From Ramazzottius varieornatus (Eukaryota > Tardigrada > Eutardigrada > Parachela > Ramazzottiidae): DNA of 64,000 nt. The stretch covers positions 3,083,158 through 3,147,157 of the forward strand of contig BDGG01000003.1 of assembly GCA_001949185.1 (NCBI GenBank). Reading direction: 5' to 3'. A model generated the notes under the pieces. The model was not told the origin of the DNA, searched no databases, and worked only from the letters and a program-made list of their open reading frames with translations. Below are positions 39,894 to 52,354 of the stretch, piece after piece (positions within the stretch are counted from its first letter, which is position 1; every line of letters starts with the position of its first letter). The translations under genes and the position numbers were made by a program.

Positions 39894-41239
39894 ATGGATA
39901 TTCCCGTAATTGACTTCTCAAGGTACAATGAGTCGGAAACGAGATTATCCGTTGCGGAAGAAATTGTCCGCACTTTGGAGACTGTGGGCTTTCTCTACTT
40001 GAAGAACCACGGTATACCAGCTGATCAGGTAAGTCCACATCTTGGTTCTTCCAGCTGATAGTTGGTTTCTCTTGTACGCAACCACCACGAGCATATTTTC
40101 TAACATCTTCGTATTGCCTTGCAGGTTACGAAGGTGAACGATGCAGCCAAGGTCTACTTCGAACAAGATGTCTCCATCAAGAAGCAGTTCCTTCGGCCCA
40201 ACGTACAGTTTGAGAGCCCGGGATCTGGGTATTCCGAGATCGGTCTGGAGAGGTATTACAGTAATATGTGTTGCGCTTCCTATCGGGTGACTTAACTTTC
40301 AAGGCTGAGATTTTCAGGCTCGATGGACTGAATGTGACGGAAGTGAAAGAAAGTTTCGACATGATTCCATCTCACCTGCCAGTAAGATTTTTTGTCAGCA
40401 CCAACCTTTGTGAGGCTCAAGCAAAATACTGACAATGCTGCTATTTGGTTTGTTAACAGCCGGACGAGTCAGCTTCTGCGTCTGTTCTGATTCCACCGCT
40501 GGTGGAGTTGTATCGCTCGTGTGTAAACCTCACAAATCAGATCAACCATTGCATTGCACTGGGCCTTAAGCTGGAGGATGAGAACTTCTTTATCAAGAAC
40601 CACAAAGGAATGGGAAACCGCGACGCGAACAGGTATGTTGATGTAATGCATCCTGGTCACTGAATCATTGTATGGAAAACTCAGACTTATAAAATGTCAT
40701 CGCTCCAATAAGGTTAACTTTTCTAAATTCTAGTTCCTTACTTCGCGTCCTTCACTATCCGGCGTTCGACGAGACTCAGTACGGAGACGCCATTACGCGA
40801 CTCGGGGCTCATACAGACTATGGCATGGTGACTATTCTCTTCCAATGTGATGTCGGTGGGCTGGAAGTGGAGACCTTGGACAACGTCTACGTTGCGGCTC
40901 CTGTCATACCTGACACAGTTCTGATCAACATCGGAGACCTCTTGCAAGACTGGACCGGAGGCCGACTGAAAGCGACGGTATGTCGTGACCATTCTTCGAG
41001 ATGCTTTGAACCCACTGATGTAGCTGTTTCAGAGACATCGCGTTCAGCTTCAAGGTGGAGTATCACATACACAGGTTCGCCGCAGTATAGCGTTCTTTGC
41101 GGAGCCGGACTACAATACGGTGGTCGAAAGTCTGGACCCAGCGAAGTACCTCAAACCGAAAGCAGCAAAAGACCACATCTTCAAACGCTACCGCGAAACT
41201 CATCTGTTTCAACAAAACATCCAAATTCTTTTAAGTTGA
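39894..41239 (+). CDS. 2-oxoglutarate/Fe(II) oxygenase, isopenicillin-N-synthase-like
   Basis: Non-haem iron dioxygenase fold. The start MDIPVIDFSRYNESETR is the typical N-terminal DIOX_N opening, followed by VGFLYLKNHGIPADQ. Exons spliced over short introns continue SGYSEIGLERLDG, LIPPLVELYRSCVN, GLKLEDENFFIKNH, VLHYPAFDETQYGD, the metal motif GAHTDYGMVTILFQ (HxD), VNIGD-like LINIGDLLQDWTGGRLKAT, the distal His in RHRV, and the 2-oxoglutarate-binding R-x-S in VRRSIAFFAEPD. All three iron ligands are therefore present and the enzyme is probably active; the substrate is unknown. Such IPNS-type enzymes are common in fungi, plants and bacteria and patchy in animals. The gene has several introns and local codon use does not stand out. 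Confidence 0.9.
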
Positions 41240-44200
41240 ACATCGAAAGCCCTCTTCGGGTGACCCAGCACTGAAAACTTTCTGTTAGAAGAAGTGAAAG
41301 AGTTGATAGGTAGGTTTCTGAGACTGTGAGCTGTGGCTATGTGTAACAGCGGTTGGGTGTGTGCCCCAAAGTGGCGCCACCTGAGCTGTGAAAATTGTTA
41401 TCGTTATCGGTTCCGCCTTGATACTTGAAACTGTTTTTCATTTGCCCGACGTTAAAGTTTCACCTACCCAACACGTATTTACTGTTCATTAACTCAGCTT
41501 GCAACTTCCTTCGCAGCCTGCATTCGGGTTCTACGGTCTACGCAGCCGCAAGATCCGTCGGAATCACTGTTTTCATCAGCCCAGTTCTTCTGAAGGGGGA
41601 GTTGATATCCTTTCCTTGTTGTTTCCATGCTACAGAAATTGTGCTCACGAGCCATTTTTTTGCAGTCTGAACCTGCAAGGAACCTAGCTCGACTGACCAC
41701 GGGGCGACGAGGATCTTCAAGGACGATCCACCAACTGGAGTACCTGCATTGTCGCCTCGTCTCACATGGTAAGTCAACCGCACTCCACCTTTCACCGCGA
41801 GCCTTCTCGGTGGTTTCGAGCCTCTTATTGTGCAAAGTTCGAGTGGGATATTGTGTGTGAACTGTGAGGTAGAGTGATATTTGATCGCATAGCGGCTTTC
41901 AGTGTATGGAAATTCAGCGACGGGTTATTGCAAATGCTAGCCAGGAGCCTCCAGGTCAACTAGCTTATCCCCCACATAAGCCTTGCCGTCAGCTTCTTGA
42001 GTCTGTAGTAAAAATTCAGTCGCAAAAGGAACCCATCTTTCTTGCGATCAAAAATAGGTTTGCTTTCAAAATGTCAATTTGAAATGTTTCATTTATTTTT
42101 TTATTGTTTTAATTTGTGGGTGGGCGTGGCGGACAAGGGAGAATCTGTCAGCCGGGGTACGATTTCAGCCCCACTTAATTTGAGTAGTGGCGTGAAGCGG
42201 TCATGCGTATCTGCTAACCTTGGATTTCATGGCTCTTCTGATAAATTTAATTAGAGGACACGCAATGTGTGATGAGTGAGCGGCATCCCTCGTTTATAAG
42301 GGCTGACTGCATACAATATTTGACGAACGCCTCAGCAGAAGCCAAGTAGCCTTACTACTTTACGACTTTGTTATGCACATCTGGTCGCGTTGTCCGTACT
42401 TAGCTCATAATTTACAACTATGTCCAACTTTCGTCGCTGGCATCAAATTTTACTGGGCGAGACTATCGTCTGGGTGGAAGACAATGGATATTGGGAGATA
42501 GGTTATCACAGATATCCGGATGTTATCAGGGCTCATGCAGGTCAGAGATTTCCTGCGGGCAGCTTGATGGGAGGTTTTCCCCCGTCGGTTGACTCCAGGG
42601 TTGAAGTAAAGACCGGTATTTGCCATGGGTGCAATTTACCTAGCGGGACGCTAAGCAAAGCTCATGGGTCATTTGAGGGGTGTTTGTCTCCATCAGACAC
42701 TTGAAGGAGCTCTAGACTGTATACTTTTCTGCGCGAAGAAGGCGGGTAATCGGCTGGTAGGAAAATGACACGATAATGAGTAGCGGTACTTAAATTAGTG
42801 TGTAAAGTTCTGTGGGAACTGCGCCCTTAATGAAGTGATGGCCAACGAGCTCCGGTATGCAGTGTTGACCAAGTAAACAGGTAGTGAAGAAGCTAACAAT
42901 AGCACCAGTGTTTAAGATTGTGTGCTTACTCAGGAGAAAGTGTCCAGGCTCTCGCAGTATCCGTTTGAGATTCAGCGTCAATTATAACTTTAGCCATATC
43001 AATCATAACTGAATTGTCAGCGTCTTAGTTGCAAACGTGAGGATCTCGCGTTTCACAGCCATACAGCACGTGGACAAACTACTTGATGTTTTATAATCTT
43101 GGCCGGGCCAGATCGGGTGTCGGACTGGTGCCACTCCTTGTGATTCACTAGGCTGATTTTAGAGTTCAGAGCTGCTTCAGATCAAATTTGAACAAGAAAA
43201 TATCGGCAGAAGATCTGATGCTCATGCCGTGCCTTACCAGTCATTATCGCTTTGCTTGACCGGCTCTAGTCTACAACGCACGACTTCCTCGTTCAAAGAA
43301 AGCCACCATGTGGAGCATATGGTTTGACTTCCGTTTGACCAGATTTTTGTCGTTTCTAATTCATTTACCTCATGCCGAGGCAATATCGCTGGCGAAGAGG
43401 ATCATCCGCGGCCCCAATAAATAGACTTAGTGAACCGTTAGAATCCAGTCGAAGCATTTGAAACGTGGGTAAATGAGCTGAACTAGTTCGTTATATCAAG
43501 TGGCGCACATGTCCGTTGTTATCAGCTGGGAGTGCGCGCCGTTCGGAAGAGCGATCCGGTTTGAATCGTGGCCGACAATACAGCATAACGTAGTTCGTTT
43601 TTCCAAGAATGAACTCTTTGGTTTGTTGCTAATCCTTTAGGTCTAACACAGATGAGTCTTTCTTATCGATTAAATGCTTCGTCGACTGCCGAGTTTTTTC
43701 TCTTTATCATTAGTGTCAATATTTATGCTCAACCTAGTTAGCCTCCAGAAGCGAGTCGGGTCTCCAGAAGTATTGGAACGCAGTTGCGATAACGATATGG
43801 GCAAATTAATATTCTCCAGCACAAAGATTGTTGAGACATGTTGGCTGCGGTGAAAGTGGCCTCGTTTTGCACATGCTTGACTTTGACGATACATGATTAT
43901 GTTGAGAACTCGAGGTTGGCCACTTGCCGGTTGGAATGCACTGCTTTCGGTTATTTTGACCACCGGGTATCCCCGGCCTGTCTTATTAGGTATGCGTCTT
44001 CTGTTTGTCAAAATGGCCCGTTCATTCATCATAGCTGCTGTAATGGCCGAAATATAGCTCCTCTTTGCTTTGAAATCTCTGTAAAATATGCCAAGCATTT
44101 CTTTGCGATAATGATCAGCTGGATACTGGCAAGCTTGACCGCACAAGTGAGCCACCGACTGCGGAGAAGCATTTTGCCGTCTTGGGTTTCCCCTCCACTT

Positions 44201-47200
44201 TATCGTTTGAACCCTATTTGGAGCAAGGATGGATATTCTGGGCAAATCACACAAAAAACTGTGACGGGCTCTCCACTTGAAGCTTATTCGATCGCCACAT
44301 GCATTGGCAGATACTACCGCCACTGCTCTGTGCTACTGTTCACCAAAGATCAATGAAGTTAATATCCATCACGGCTCTAAGCCTTAGTTTAGCTTTAGGT
44401 CACTTGTCAATTAGTTTTGCTTGCGGAGAAGTTTACCGGATCTTTTGCACTGTCACTAATTCATTTTCTGTAATTTATGGATCGATACATCGCCGGATGT
44501 ACAGAGTACGGTACCTGGTCTTTCGTTGTCAGCTCGACTATCTCGAGCGAACTCTGAAAAGCGATAGTATACCCTCGATTCTAGAACTGGCTCACAACAC
44601 TATAGTAGTTATTCTTTCGCGAAAAGAACTCTTCTATCCTTTTGCGAACAGAATTTTTGAAGGGCTTGCAAATAGGTACACGTGTAAACGGAGTATAGCC
44701 ATTATCAGCCATGTTGTCCATACAGTTATCAAACAGTGGCGTTTTTGGTCACATTCCTCATAGCCACTTTCGGGTCTAAGCACGTGGCGCCACCAGCTCT
44801 TCGAACACCTTGTTGCTTTTCGGACTTTTCCTAATAGTTCTGTTGGTTGTGAGGATGGCGCGACATTCTGTTTAGATTACGTTGACCACAAGGGCGTAGC
44901 GGCAGGACTTTTTCAGCCTAAACAGAACCTTACAGAGCCCTGGTTGGAATGGTCAAATGGACGATGGCGTCGGCTAGAAAGGCTTGTCGGTACTTTCCAG
45001 CTGCTTTGCGTCGTAAATATTTTGATTCAGGCGCTAAATGAAAACCGAATGGAAAGCGAAAAGAAAATCTGGATTCATTCAAACCAATCTGTCGCAGACG
45101 GTATTCGATCTCAGTGCACATGGTTGGACCGAACTGACCGCTGGCCAGTGACGCTGAAGAGAGGCGAAGAGCTCTTTTGAATAGTCTACTATGTATTTCT
45201 TTTGTCAATATTTTTCGTATGCTGCAATACATTGACAACGAAGTATCACGTGCCATGTTACCTGCTAGTTAACGATAGTCCGGTGGCTGATGTTACTTAT
45301 AATTACATATTCCAACAAGGCCGACGTGCTCTAGTTCCGCTTATGGTCACTGAGCTGCTATACAAATTACCAGACCACCCACCAGATCAGAGTGCCGTAC
45401 AGTCGTAACGCCTGCACGGCATTTGTGTTCATTTCAGTCTCTCTTTTGTCTAGACTCTCCACGAAGCCTTTGGCTGTTGACCAATGTGCACGAACTTCAA
45501 AGAGATAATTGGACAGAAAGGCATACAGGTAGCTGGACAGTTCGATTGAACCACTTCAGCTTTTGCCGGCTTTTCGGTTCAGTATTCTAAATCATTGTTT
45601 CAATAAGTTTTCTGAGCCAGAAAGCCAATGTAACAAGGCAAGATGGTGGGGTGGTGGAGTTCTATTGGTGGCTTGCGCACTCGTACATCGATTTGGACCG
45701 GCCGGAAGTTGGTGTTGATTGCAAAACCGTGTTGCGCTCATGCATACGCATGCATTTAAAAGCAGCGATAAAATTCCTTTGATGCAGGTCGGCTACTGGT
45801 AAGGCCACTTGGAATGCCAGAAGGAAATGACTTTCACGCATTTTGTACCCTAAAATTAACAGCTTTAGATGCTGAGGTCTGTAATACGCATCATTGCCAC
45901 GGCTGATGGTCAGTTGTAGGTCGTAATTGACCATAGCTGCCATTGTTCGGACTTCATAAAGCGTGCGCGGGAGACCGAACAGCTCCAGCTCGTCGCTTCC
46001 TGATAACACAGCGCGAGGTTATCGTCAGCATGCATGGACAATTCACAAAAATGTCCAATTTAAAAGCTCTTGTCGCGATACTGGTTGTGTAAACGCAACC
46101 CGGAAGAATGGCTGTCCAGACTAGAGTAATACTCCACTCAAACGCTTCTCGATTCATGGGTTTCCACCGTCTATGTAAAACAGTTGATAACTTGAAAAGT
46201 CTGTTTGAAAGATCACGAGATTCTGGTCATATTCAATCTCCTAATTTTTTAGTTGTGACTTCGTGAGATTAACGGTGACAAGTCAAAGCCTTGGAACGTG
46301 GTTTTAATGCAATAGACGGCGGACTGATGTTGATGAAAGCAGGATCTAAAATTTAGCGGTGCGTTTTGGAAAGGCGGTTTTTGGCGTTGCAGTTTCCTTT
46401 AGTTCTAATTTGATATTTTGATAAATCGACACGATCGTTATCGTGAAAATAATAAATTGATGGTGAAGGTGTTGTTGGCTGGCGGTTAGCGGGGATGAAT
46501 GCAACACCGGTGGCGGTTACCGTCGAGTTTCCCACGCCCCTTTCATAGTAGCCTTACCAATAATGTTCAATGTTGGGCGGGGTGCGTGGCGGTAACGGTA
46601 AAGCCAGTACGACAACTACGATTGTACCGGTTCCATATTGCAAGTACGAGTATGGTGCTGCTCGAGTCTATCTCGTTCTTGCTGAGCCTGACACGAGGAA
46701 ATGGCGTTTATCTTTTCGAGATTGTGCCTGCTGTGCTCTTCGCTTGAAATATCGAGAACAAAGCTCAGCTGGAAGGGTGTAAATTTTGCAACATCGGATG
46801 TTCCGCGCGTTTTGCTCTACTCGTGCAGCTGATGAAAAAACTGATCTCGGTGGGGTCTCTACAGTACACGTTGTGGTTCAACGCTTTAGGTGATAAAAGA
46901 AATCGCTTTCTGTAATGACCAGATGAATTACTGCCAAAGAATTCGACGTTTATCGAGTGTGTGATGGTCTGCGCCGCCGTTTTGGATTTTAGCTCGGACT
47001 ATTTCTGTTATACCGACTTTGCTCCGTCGTCGTTGAACTCTATTATGCCACCACAGGTAAGAAAGTCTTGGTAGACATAACGCTGGCTGTCGCTCGGATA
47101 TATGCCATGACTGCAGAGAAACCCAGGAAGGCTATGAAGGAAAGCTATCTGTATCTCAAGTACCTACGTACTGACGGACCACGCTTCTTGTACGGGATTC

Positions 47201-48529
47201 ATGTACGTAGGTCCGTGAAATTTGGCTAGTCCCTCGATGTGAGGTACCTGACAGTGTTGGTTTCTGCCACCGGAAGCATATCATTAATTTTTGACCTCCT
47301 TTTGAACAAGAGACATTTTAACGTGACGCAGGTTCCTCAGTGATTTCTGAAAGTAAGATGCGGCATTTAGTGATTACGTTACGGTCGAGACATGAAATTT
47401 TTATCAGAGTCGTTATAGTCTTAGTCTACCACTCCGTAAATCAGGAATGTTTCATGTGATGGACGAACAAACAGTATCACAAAGCAGGCTTGGTCTGTAT
47501 GGTACCTTCAGATAAAGCAAGTGGACATTGCAGCCAGCAATTTTTAAACTTTAAAGTCCATGGTTCTGGTGCAATGTAAACAGCATGACTATGGTTCACT
47601 TCCGATTGACGAATGTGTCACACACCTGCAGGTGTGTGTGAGCGATTTCCTATCGTTCTAATCGTCCTCATCAGATAAGAACATATCGAAATTTGTGCAG
47701 GTGCTTTGAAATTCCTCGTTGGTGAAGCTCTGAATATGTGAGGTGCTCTGAAAATTTGTTCATTGAATTTCCTGTCAATTTTCTACCGGATACAATTTCA
47801 GCAAGAACGTTTCGGAAAAATGGGCGTGTTCCGTGAGAATCACAAACAGTAAGAGTTTAGAGTAAGTTTGAAATTTTACACTCGATCGATGAACTCACCG
47901 TTTTTCGACATATCTTAAGTTTCAGCTCATGAAGAAATATTCTATGCGAGAATGGGCGTGGTCGTAGAGTGAACGGTGGGAAAGTACGGCACTTGTTGCC
48001 TAATCTCGTCTTTCAGCGCTGTGAGCGGAAGGGAACACGAGTTGATGAATGTTTGTTCTGGTCTCTTTAATTACATTATTCGTGTGGTGTTAATTTGAGC
48101 AGTGAGATGCTGTGCATTCCTTCTTGGTTATTGAGAGAGTCGGTGGAGTGCGTGAAGTGACCAGAGCCTATTTGTGGCTCCATTTCCTTTGTCTTAATGT
48201 TGCCAGAGTTTTCTTTTTGGTTGCCGCTTTCCTCAGCTGCTTCTTTTGTGGCGGAAGGGAGAGATAATCGTTTAAGTGTCTTGGTTGGCGCATTGCATGA
48301 TGGGAACCACCAGAGGATTAATCTGTTATTCATACGTCTTTGACAGAGGGACGGACGGGAGAAGAATGCCAGTCAAAGTAGCTGTTGACAACGTTTAGAC
48401 AAAATGGCAGTAAAAGAAACAGAATCCTTTTCTGCCAGCCAGACACCGACACTCCTAAGCTGACGTGTAAGACGACAATTGTACCCCCTTATCTAACCAA
48501 TCTCTTACTTGGTCTTTTCACAGGCTGCC
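41240..48529. other. Gene-poor 7.3-kb region; no gene confidently recognised
   Basis: Many open frames of 60-217 codons overlap on both strands. The longest (43670-44323, minus) shares its DNA with 43838-44356 (plus), so one or both are chance. At 41490-41860 almost every frame is open and good splice sites exist on both strands. A plus frame at 46570-46782 starts with ATG and codes 70 residues (YGAARVYLVLAEPDTRKW) without a known family. At 44730-44870 hydrophobic frames (VAFLVTFLIATFG, TLLLFGLFLIVLLVV) hint at a broken membrane-protein gene. A half palindrome A lies near 41370 and a complete one at 43489. Confidence 0.4.
43489..43558 (-). repeat. Palindrome family A, copy 11 (intergenic)
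   Basis: TCAAGTGGCGCACAT and AGTGCGCGCCGTTCGG arms, loop GTTATCAGCTGG, followed by GAGCGATC. Confidence 0.7.
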
Positions 48530-51500
48530 ATGCTGGCCCGAGCCATCTTCGACAATGTGGCCGAAGAGTCGCGAGAACTGCCATTCCGGAAAGGCGAAAT
48601 GCTACAGGTTGTCACTCAGAATCCCAATGGACTAAACGGATGGTGGCTGTGCCGACTCAAAGGACAGGAAGGCCTGGCTCCCGCTAATCGACTACAGTTG
48701 CTGAATATGGACACGGTAAGTTGGGTTATTATTTTGAATCGAAAACTGGTTTTTATTTGAGATGCAAAGACCTTGGAGAGCTCTAGATGACAAGCCGTGC
48801 TCGCCCAAGTGAATACTCGGCTTCAAACTGGATTTTGACTCAAAAGTGTGAATTAGACTTGTACAAAAACAGTAATATCCACTTGAACTTGTCTGACCGA
48901 TTTCCACCGGAAGAACAGCCGATCGTCGGCGATCGAATTTTCAGCAATGTTTATTTTTCTTCCGTGGTGAGGTTCCCATCGATTACCGAAAGCATGCTTC
49001 TATTTAGCTCGATTTTGCACACTGAATAAAATTGTTCGAGGACTTGGAAATATTCTCAAAATCCTTCGTTACGACACCAGGTTCGGATATGTTATTAGCA
49101 CGGACCATTCCGTTCACAGTCCATGATTTCCACTGTTCTAGGAGACACGTTTTCCACAACTTTTTGATCGACTTTTAATATCGGACTTGAGCATGGTAAT
49201 TTCCAAGAAATATGTTAGGTTTCTTGACGAGCCGAACGCCTAGTTGACATTTCATTGAAAGACAAAAACCATGTCCCCAGCTAATTACTTGTCTGTTCTC
49301 ATTAGGCAACCGAAGATTATGACATTCCGAAGCCATTGCTGCCTATCCTTTCGGAAAAGACGCGCCACTCAAATGGTACATAATGACACCCTTCTCATTT
49401 TTTGACCGGCATAAGGTCTTAATCACGGATTCTTCTCATATCCTTCCCATGCGGAAGGTTACTTTGTCCATAACATTCTTCGGCAAACTTCGACCTCAAT
49501 CATACTAGTCAAGGTTTTTTTCTCTGTATATATAGCCAGCTCAGTCTACGACCCTCGTCGGCTATCCAAAGCCAGTTGGCAAGCTCCCGACAGCCCACCG
49601 CCCTCTCTTCGTTCCTACCGCTCTAGTGAATCATACAGTACCTCGTTCCTGTCACCGCCGTCTTCCGCTGGCTCTTCGTCTGGCAGCAGCCGGCTGAGCA
49701 TAGCCACTTCCGACCTGGGCTTCGGCTCATCGGACCGAAGCAGTGTCGAACCCTTTGGCGAACTCTACGATGTCATCCCTGCCAGTGTCAATTTGCGAAG
49801 GGTCGTCAACCGCTCGCCCGAATCCAAACCCTGTCAGTCCTTCACTGCCAAAGACGAAGACTACGACTACATTGACGCGGACTCTCGTGTCAGCCCTATC
49901 CAACCAAAACCAAAACAAGTGAGTCAATCCATTTATTTCGGTACTACGTACTTTCAATCGACCGATCATATGGGAGGTAGGCAGAGAAAACATTCAAAAC
50001 CGCCACCTCAAGTGGCGCATGCCACAATTGTTACTAGCGGAAACCGTGCGCCGCTTGTGTAAGCAATCTTGCACGTTTGGCTTGCCGGCTTCCCATATTT
50101 ATCCTCTGGATATTAATTTTGTTCTGATAATATAGCTGTGTTACTTTTTGTTTTAGTGCACAAATTCCATGACGTCAGAGGACCACTATGACCATCTTCC
50201 ACAACGTTCGGCTCTTCCGCTCAAAACCAAAGAATCCAAGAAACGAGACTCGTTCGTTCGAAGCATGCGGATCTATGACAAACTACCCAAACAGTCTCCT
50301 CGATCGATTGAACAACCAGTCAAATCTGAGACTGTACCTGTTGCTGTGATGAATGATCGCACAGTGCCTACGTCGATTAGCCAAGAGCCTACTACGGTGG
50401 ATGCCTCTCGTCAACTGCCGATCTACGAGCCACTGCAGATTACAAAACAAGCCGCTGTAACACGGATCTCATTTATGCAGAGCCAAGTGCAAACCACACT
50501 CTCGCATCTCTTTGGCTTCGTCAGCTACCAAAGATGGCGCGAGATAGCACATCTTGAGGACCGCTTGACCAACGTCAAACTCTGTTGCGAGAACCTTGTC
50601 AACCACTTGAGGGATCTCATTCGTTTCCTGCTTCAAGCCGCTCTTGCCTCGGCAAGGAGTGCTTCCGATCCCTCTTTGGAAAACAAATTGCGCTCACTTA
50701 TAGACGCCGTCTATGCTAGCTGCAAAAAAATCCGCGATCACCTGCTACTGATGAATCAGCAAAATTGGAAAGCGAACCAAGTGACCATCAAAGGTAATTA
50801 TCATCATGTAAAATTTCAGAGAAGACGCTTGGTTTTTCAATATGGTTATTATTATGGTGTCAACTCTGCATAACTCGCGCACCACATCACTAAGTATAAT
50901 GGAAAAGTGTGCAAGTTAACTATGATACGAAACTACTCATTCGCAGTTTCGAAAACAGTTCGTTTAATTGGTAGTGTTTTATTTGTAGGCATCGAAGAGA
51001 TTGTAGCGACAGGACAAATCCTGACCGAAGATGTCCGTAAGATGACCGCCTTCGTCCTCGGGAACGCACAGCTCATCTTCTCGGAAGAGAACGAAATGAA
51101 GGTCCAGATGCGCCCACTCCCCACGAGACCCGACTCGCGCAAGACCCAGCCCGAAGACCCGTCAAGTCCCCACAGTCAAGTCGACCACGACGTGGAGTAC
51201 GAGGATGTGGACTACGGCATCGTCCTGTCGACACCCCTTCAACCTCGCTCACCAACACTCGAACGAAAGATCCTCTCCTCCTACATCAAAGAAGTCAATG
51301 AAGAGGTGACGTTGATACGCCCACTCATCGGCAGTTTCCTAGACCAAATGTACTCCGAGAAGACAGTCACGTCGACTGGTACCATGGAGAAAGCGGAGAC
51401 GATTGCGACGAGGACGTCAAAGCTCTGGCGTCTGACAGAGTCCATCTCGAAGAATCTGACGTTGCAAGAGACTGTGGAGCTGAGACAGAAGATCAGGAAG

Positions 51501-51662
51501 ATTGGAGGGTACATCAACACTGCGTGTAAGCGTTTCAACGCGGCGGTGCGCAGCGCCACCAACCAACCGGATGAAGCTCATTTTCGGAGTGTCAAGGCCT
51601 CTCTAGATTATTTGAGTGAACTAACGCAACATTTGCGAAACTCCACTGAAACGGAAGTGTGA
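48530..51662 (+). CDS. p130Cas (BCAR1/NEDD9) family adaptor protein
   Basis: Docking protein of integrin/FAK/Src signalling at adhesion sites. The SH3 domain opens the protein: MLARAIFDNVAEESRELPFR, then NGLNGWWLCRLKGQEGLAP and NRLQLL, strongly matching Cas-family SH3 domains. The substrate region follows with tyrosine motifs YDIP, YDPR, YDVIP, YDYI, YDHLP, YDKLP and YEPL, fewer than in vertebrate p130Cas, and a Ser-rich stretch near 49600-49700. A four-helix serine-rich-type domain (from ITKQAAVTRISFMQ) and a C-terminal FAT-like domain (EKAETIATRTSKLWRL, VELRQKIRKIGGYINTACKR) complete the family layout. The ATG at 48530 lies six bases after an acceptor and fits the usual start just ahead of the SH3; a short upstream exon cannot be excluded. 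One intron carries palindrome A. Confidence 0.9.
50000..50075 (-). repeat. Palindrome family A, copy 12
   Basis: CTCAAGTGGCGCATG and CGTGCGCCGCTTGTG arms, loop TTGTTACTAGCGG, followed by AAGCAATCTTG. Located in an intron of the Cas-family gene. Confidence 0.75.
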
Positions 51663-52354
51663 CAGAGCTGTCGTTTTTGTGTACGGCCATTAACGAACTT
51701 TTGTGCGATAGCATCCCGCTAATTCGTGATTTCCTCGAGATTTTCTATAGTAAATTTTGATGCACCAAGTACAATAAATTGTCTCATTGGAAGTGGTTTC
51801 TGTGAATTCGGAAACAAGATTGAGGCCTGTGGAATAGCGGGAAATTCACGGAGCATTGGGTTTGTCGGTCACGAGACATTCGGAATAACCAGTGGGTACG
51901 ACAACAAATGGATAGCGTAAGATATGACGTAAGAGGCGTAGTGCTACGGTAGTAGGCTCAGGATTCGTATCGGGGTTCGTTATCTTCACGGTCAGAAAAC
52001 GGGTACGAGCAGTGGCGGCTGCGTTATTCATGCGCTGAATGTGCAATTTGCGACCCAGTACTTTTGACGTCACGAACCCAATAGCTGAGCACGTTCCTAA
52101 CACAGCTGCACTCCGTTCGTCACATCATTGTGACGACAAAATCGGTGCGCCAAAACTGCACGTCCAGCGCCTGAATAACGCAGCCGTCACTGGGAACGAG
52201 GAAGTCGACTCTTACTTCGACTTCGCTTGTTAGCTCGAATTCCACCGGATATCGTAGTGAACGTGACAGTACAATGAATAACTTGCTGCGAAACGCCGAA
52301 CGAGCCCACTGTGCCATGAGCAGCACTTGGTTGGGAATGCGAAGGAGTCCTCGG
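51663..52354. other. Intergenic between convergent Cas-family and GPCR genes
   Basis: It is largely filled by an imperfect foldback repeat (about 51940-52260). No gene is recognised. Confidence 0.5.
51940..52260. repeat. Imperfect foldback repeat
   Basis: GGCTGCGTTATTCATGCGCT near 52017 recurs in inverted orientation as AGCGCCTGAATAACGCAGCC near 52167. Pairing extends with mismatches on both sides, including the inner GTCACGAAC and GTGACGA segments. It resembles a miniature inverted-repeat element; exact ends were not resolved. Confidence 0.55.

Noticed and set aside
43670-44356. Long open frames on both strands (217 codons minus, 172 codons plus)
   Set aside because: They share the same DNA, neither resembles a known family and neither has supporting splice sites; at most one is real.
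47155-47220. Inverted words ACCTACGTAC / GTACGTAGGT
   Set aside because: Only about ten bases match; too short to call an element.
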